DNA from: Pseudoips prasinana | Taxonomy: Eukaryota > Arthropoda > Insecta > Lepidoptera > Nolidae | DNA length: 64,000 nt | Assembly: GCA_951640165.1 (NCBI GenBank) | Contig: OX621252.1 | Coordinates: forward strand, 5,984,501-6,048,500 | Direction: 5' to 3' | Shown: positions 63,501 through 64,000 of the stretch, one piece after another | How positions within the stretch are numbered: position 1 is the stretch's first letter | Layout of the letters: each line of letters starts with the position of its first letter | Notes under the pieces: generated by a model | Seen by the model: the letters and a program-made list of their open reading frames with translations, nothing else | Database searches by the model: none | Told to the model about the DNA's origin: nothing | Made by a program: the position numbers and the translations under genes

Positions 63501-64000
63501 CTGCATAACCGTGAGCTGTATAATCTTAGAAACTATTTCCTACATAATAGTGTGGGTATGCATGCGGACGTGATCGCCGTGGACAATGGATTCACCGCTC
63601 TATCCTTAGCCAAAACTAACTGGCGTCAACCTGCGGTACTTAGTACCAATGACCGCAAGGAGGTATGGCAGAGCAAGGAACTTCATGGCAGATTTTACAA
63701 GGCCCTGCACGGGCCAGATGTAGATTTAACAGCCTCAGTAGCCTGGCTACGTTTCGGTGACCTTTTTGCGGAAACCGAGGGTTTTGTCTGTGCAATTACT
63801 GACGAAGTAGTAATGACGAATAACTACCGGAGATTCATACTGAGGGATGGTACTGTTGACATTTGTCGGGCATGTCACCGCCCTGGGGAATCCCTCAGAC
63901 ATATAATTTCTGGTTGCTCCCGTCTTGCTAATGGTGAGTATTTGCACAGGCACAATCAAGTAGCCAGGATAATCCACCAGCAACTTGCTTTGCGGTACAA
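60588..64000 (+). mobile_element. LINE of restriction-like-endonuclease type, 5' part, runs off the window
   Basis: Begins directly after the A-run, with a 5' UTR of about 270 bp and a single long ORF from 60861. Absence of an APE endonuclease before the RT, and a CCHC motif after it, fit the R2/R4/CRE/NeSL-like LINEs. The predicted C-terminal endonuclease, stop and 3' end lie beyond 64000. Confidence 0.75.
60861..64000 (+). CDS. LINE polyprotein with reverse transcriptase and CCHC motif, open at window end (>1,046 codons)
   Basis: The ATG at 60861 follows an in-frame TAA (60849-60851), and the frame is free of stops to the end. The N-terminus (1-90) is Arg/Pro-rich and disordered (MLSRRRARARPPDSSPRR). 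Residues about 90-450 are a helical region without known motif. The RT domain has WKSPGPDGLHNFWLKWL, PKNYRPITCLPTIYKIL, motif A with D596 (CWIDYKKAYDSVPHTWL), motif B GIFQGDSLSPLWFCLALNPL and motif C YMDD (701-704). C1002, C1005, H1014 and C1019 (CRACHRPGESLRHIISGC) form the CCHC motif that precedes the PD-(D/E)XK endonuclease in RLE-type LINEs. The RT copies the element RNA at a nicked chromosomal site. No frameshift in more than 3.1 kb implies a recent, possibly active copy. Exact clade not assigned. Confidence 0.88.
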   Translation, partial: MLSRRRARARPPDSSPRRSTTQAFDTVPVVVSPNSTANNDDDEYFSPPTSSPPIRRRRARPPRELGLTRQPAPSRVPAPGGNVQRMRWTNSINENVMRAYFEATEGGTQLTAYRARMLSFFQVLEPTVNVSAQRLSDQVRVIQRNNMLNDTVLDQLRSEALNSRIIPVPPVAQTFTMAPPHSVASAGDDGDDMTTDVSITLYNEIRSTLEVVVREYRSVPNNLKPRLPRLPMHNKNKTLVCTLDSIMAEYFATSEDLTDIHALLYCAAITACRVARVKFPDYDGATRPRSAVPTWQCRIERRIREARVLIDKLRSFQEGNTRPRVMRFVKKVFMGTDISPRDYISHVPERIDFLKQKIYAWASRIRRYKKRVDRYSQNHKFQKDQRWVYKLWEQTEQRTNGDGPRPDSDAMISFWRNIWSVPIAHSEGDWMGVVKRVCEPIEEMDRTSITPDDVASAVYRLSNWKSPGPDGLHNFWLKWLRSSHEYLATKFQSALESGSLPQFMTTGVTHLIHKSGSTAEPKNYRPITCLPTIYKILTSILKTKICNHIDRNAIISTAQNGCRNGSRGTKELLLIDTAICQQARRNRKDLSTCWIDYKKAYDSVPHTWLMRVLELYKINTIVRTFLRTCMEQWSTVLLNPGSRQILGNGEPIRIERGIFQGDSLSPLWFCLALNPLSTLLEDSGLGYRLRRGGQVISHLLYMDDLKLFASSNLHLSALLKLTENFSSSIRMEFGIDKCAVMHAKRGKIVESESTQLSASINLVALSATETYKYLGMSQALGIKEADMKESLRGRFLGRLTKVLKSLLSGGNKVRAYNGWVMPVLLYSFGILKWTQTELDALDRTVRSRLTSHRMHHPRSSVMRLYIPRKCGGRGFLNAKTLHNRELYNLRNYFLHNSVGMHADVIAVDNGFTALSLAKTNWRQPAVLSTNDRKEVWQSKELHGRFYKALHGPDVDLTASVAWLRFGDLFAETEGFVCAITDEVVMTNNYRRFILRDGTVDICRACHRPGESLRHIISGCSRLANGEYLHRHNQVARIIHQQLALRY

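Overview
The window is AT-rich eukaryotic DNA that reads as a lepidopteran (butterfly or moth) nuclear genome. This rests on small exons with GT-AG splice sites, many tRNA-derived SINEs, RTE and CR1-like LINEs with microsatellite-like 3' tails, short Helitron-like repeats, and palindromic MITEs. It is not bacterial: there are no operons, rRNA genes or CRISPR arrays. I could only compare the sequence with itself and with families I remember, so element names are family-level inferences.

Only one host gene is clear. It lies on the minus strand at 4359-9070, has five small exons, and encodes a 235-residue secreted protein. Its introns carry LINE, SINE and MITE fragments. No other convincing host exon was found, so most of the window is accessory repeat DNA.

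Layout: 1-9.1 kb, the secreted-protein gene with flanking repeats. 9.4-20 kb, fragments of RTE and other LINEs, several SINE families and a fold-back MITE. 20.5-23.0 kb, a 5'-truncated RTE LINE with an 11-bp target-site duplication and one frameshift. 25.5-32.7 kb, a large pentanucleotide array (TTTCG/TTTTG/TTTGC/TTTTA/TTTCA blocks) split by a nearly complete CR1-type LINE whose ORF2 is intact and whose ORF1 is broken by a SINE. 32.7-38.9 kb, SINEs and MITEs, including a three-level nest. 38.9-44.0 kb, a second nearly complete LINE with a 404-residue ORF1 (degenerate SGNH-hydrolase-like motifs) and a long EN-RT ORF2. 44.0-45.5 kb, a SINE-derived ~455-bp tandem repeat. 47.7-49.8 kb, a 373-bp tandem repeat with a 579-bp insertion in one unit. 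50-60 kb, Helitron-like, SINE and LINE debris. 60.6-64.0 kb, the 5' part of another LINE with a single open frame of more than 1,046 codons that runs off the window end. It has an RT domain and a C-terminal CCHC motif of the kind seen in restriction-like-endonuclease LINEs.

The retroelements form an ecosystem. Autonomous LINEs (RTE, two CR1-group types, the RLE-type LINE) coexist with at least six SINE-like families, one of them apparently derived from 5S rRNA. Nested insertions give direct filled-versus-empty-site evidence for several element ends.
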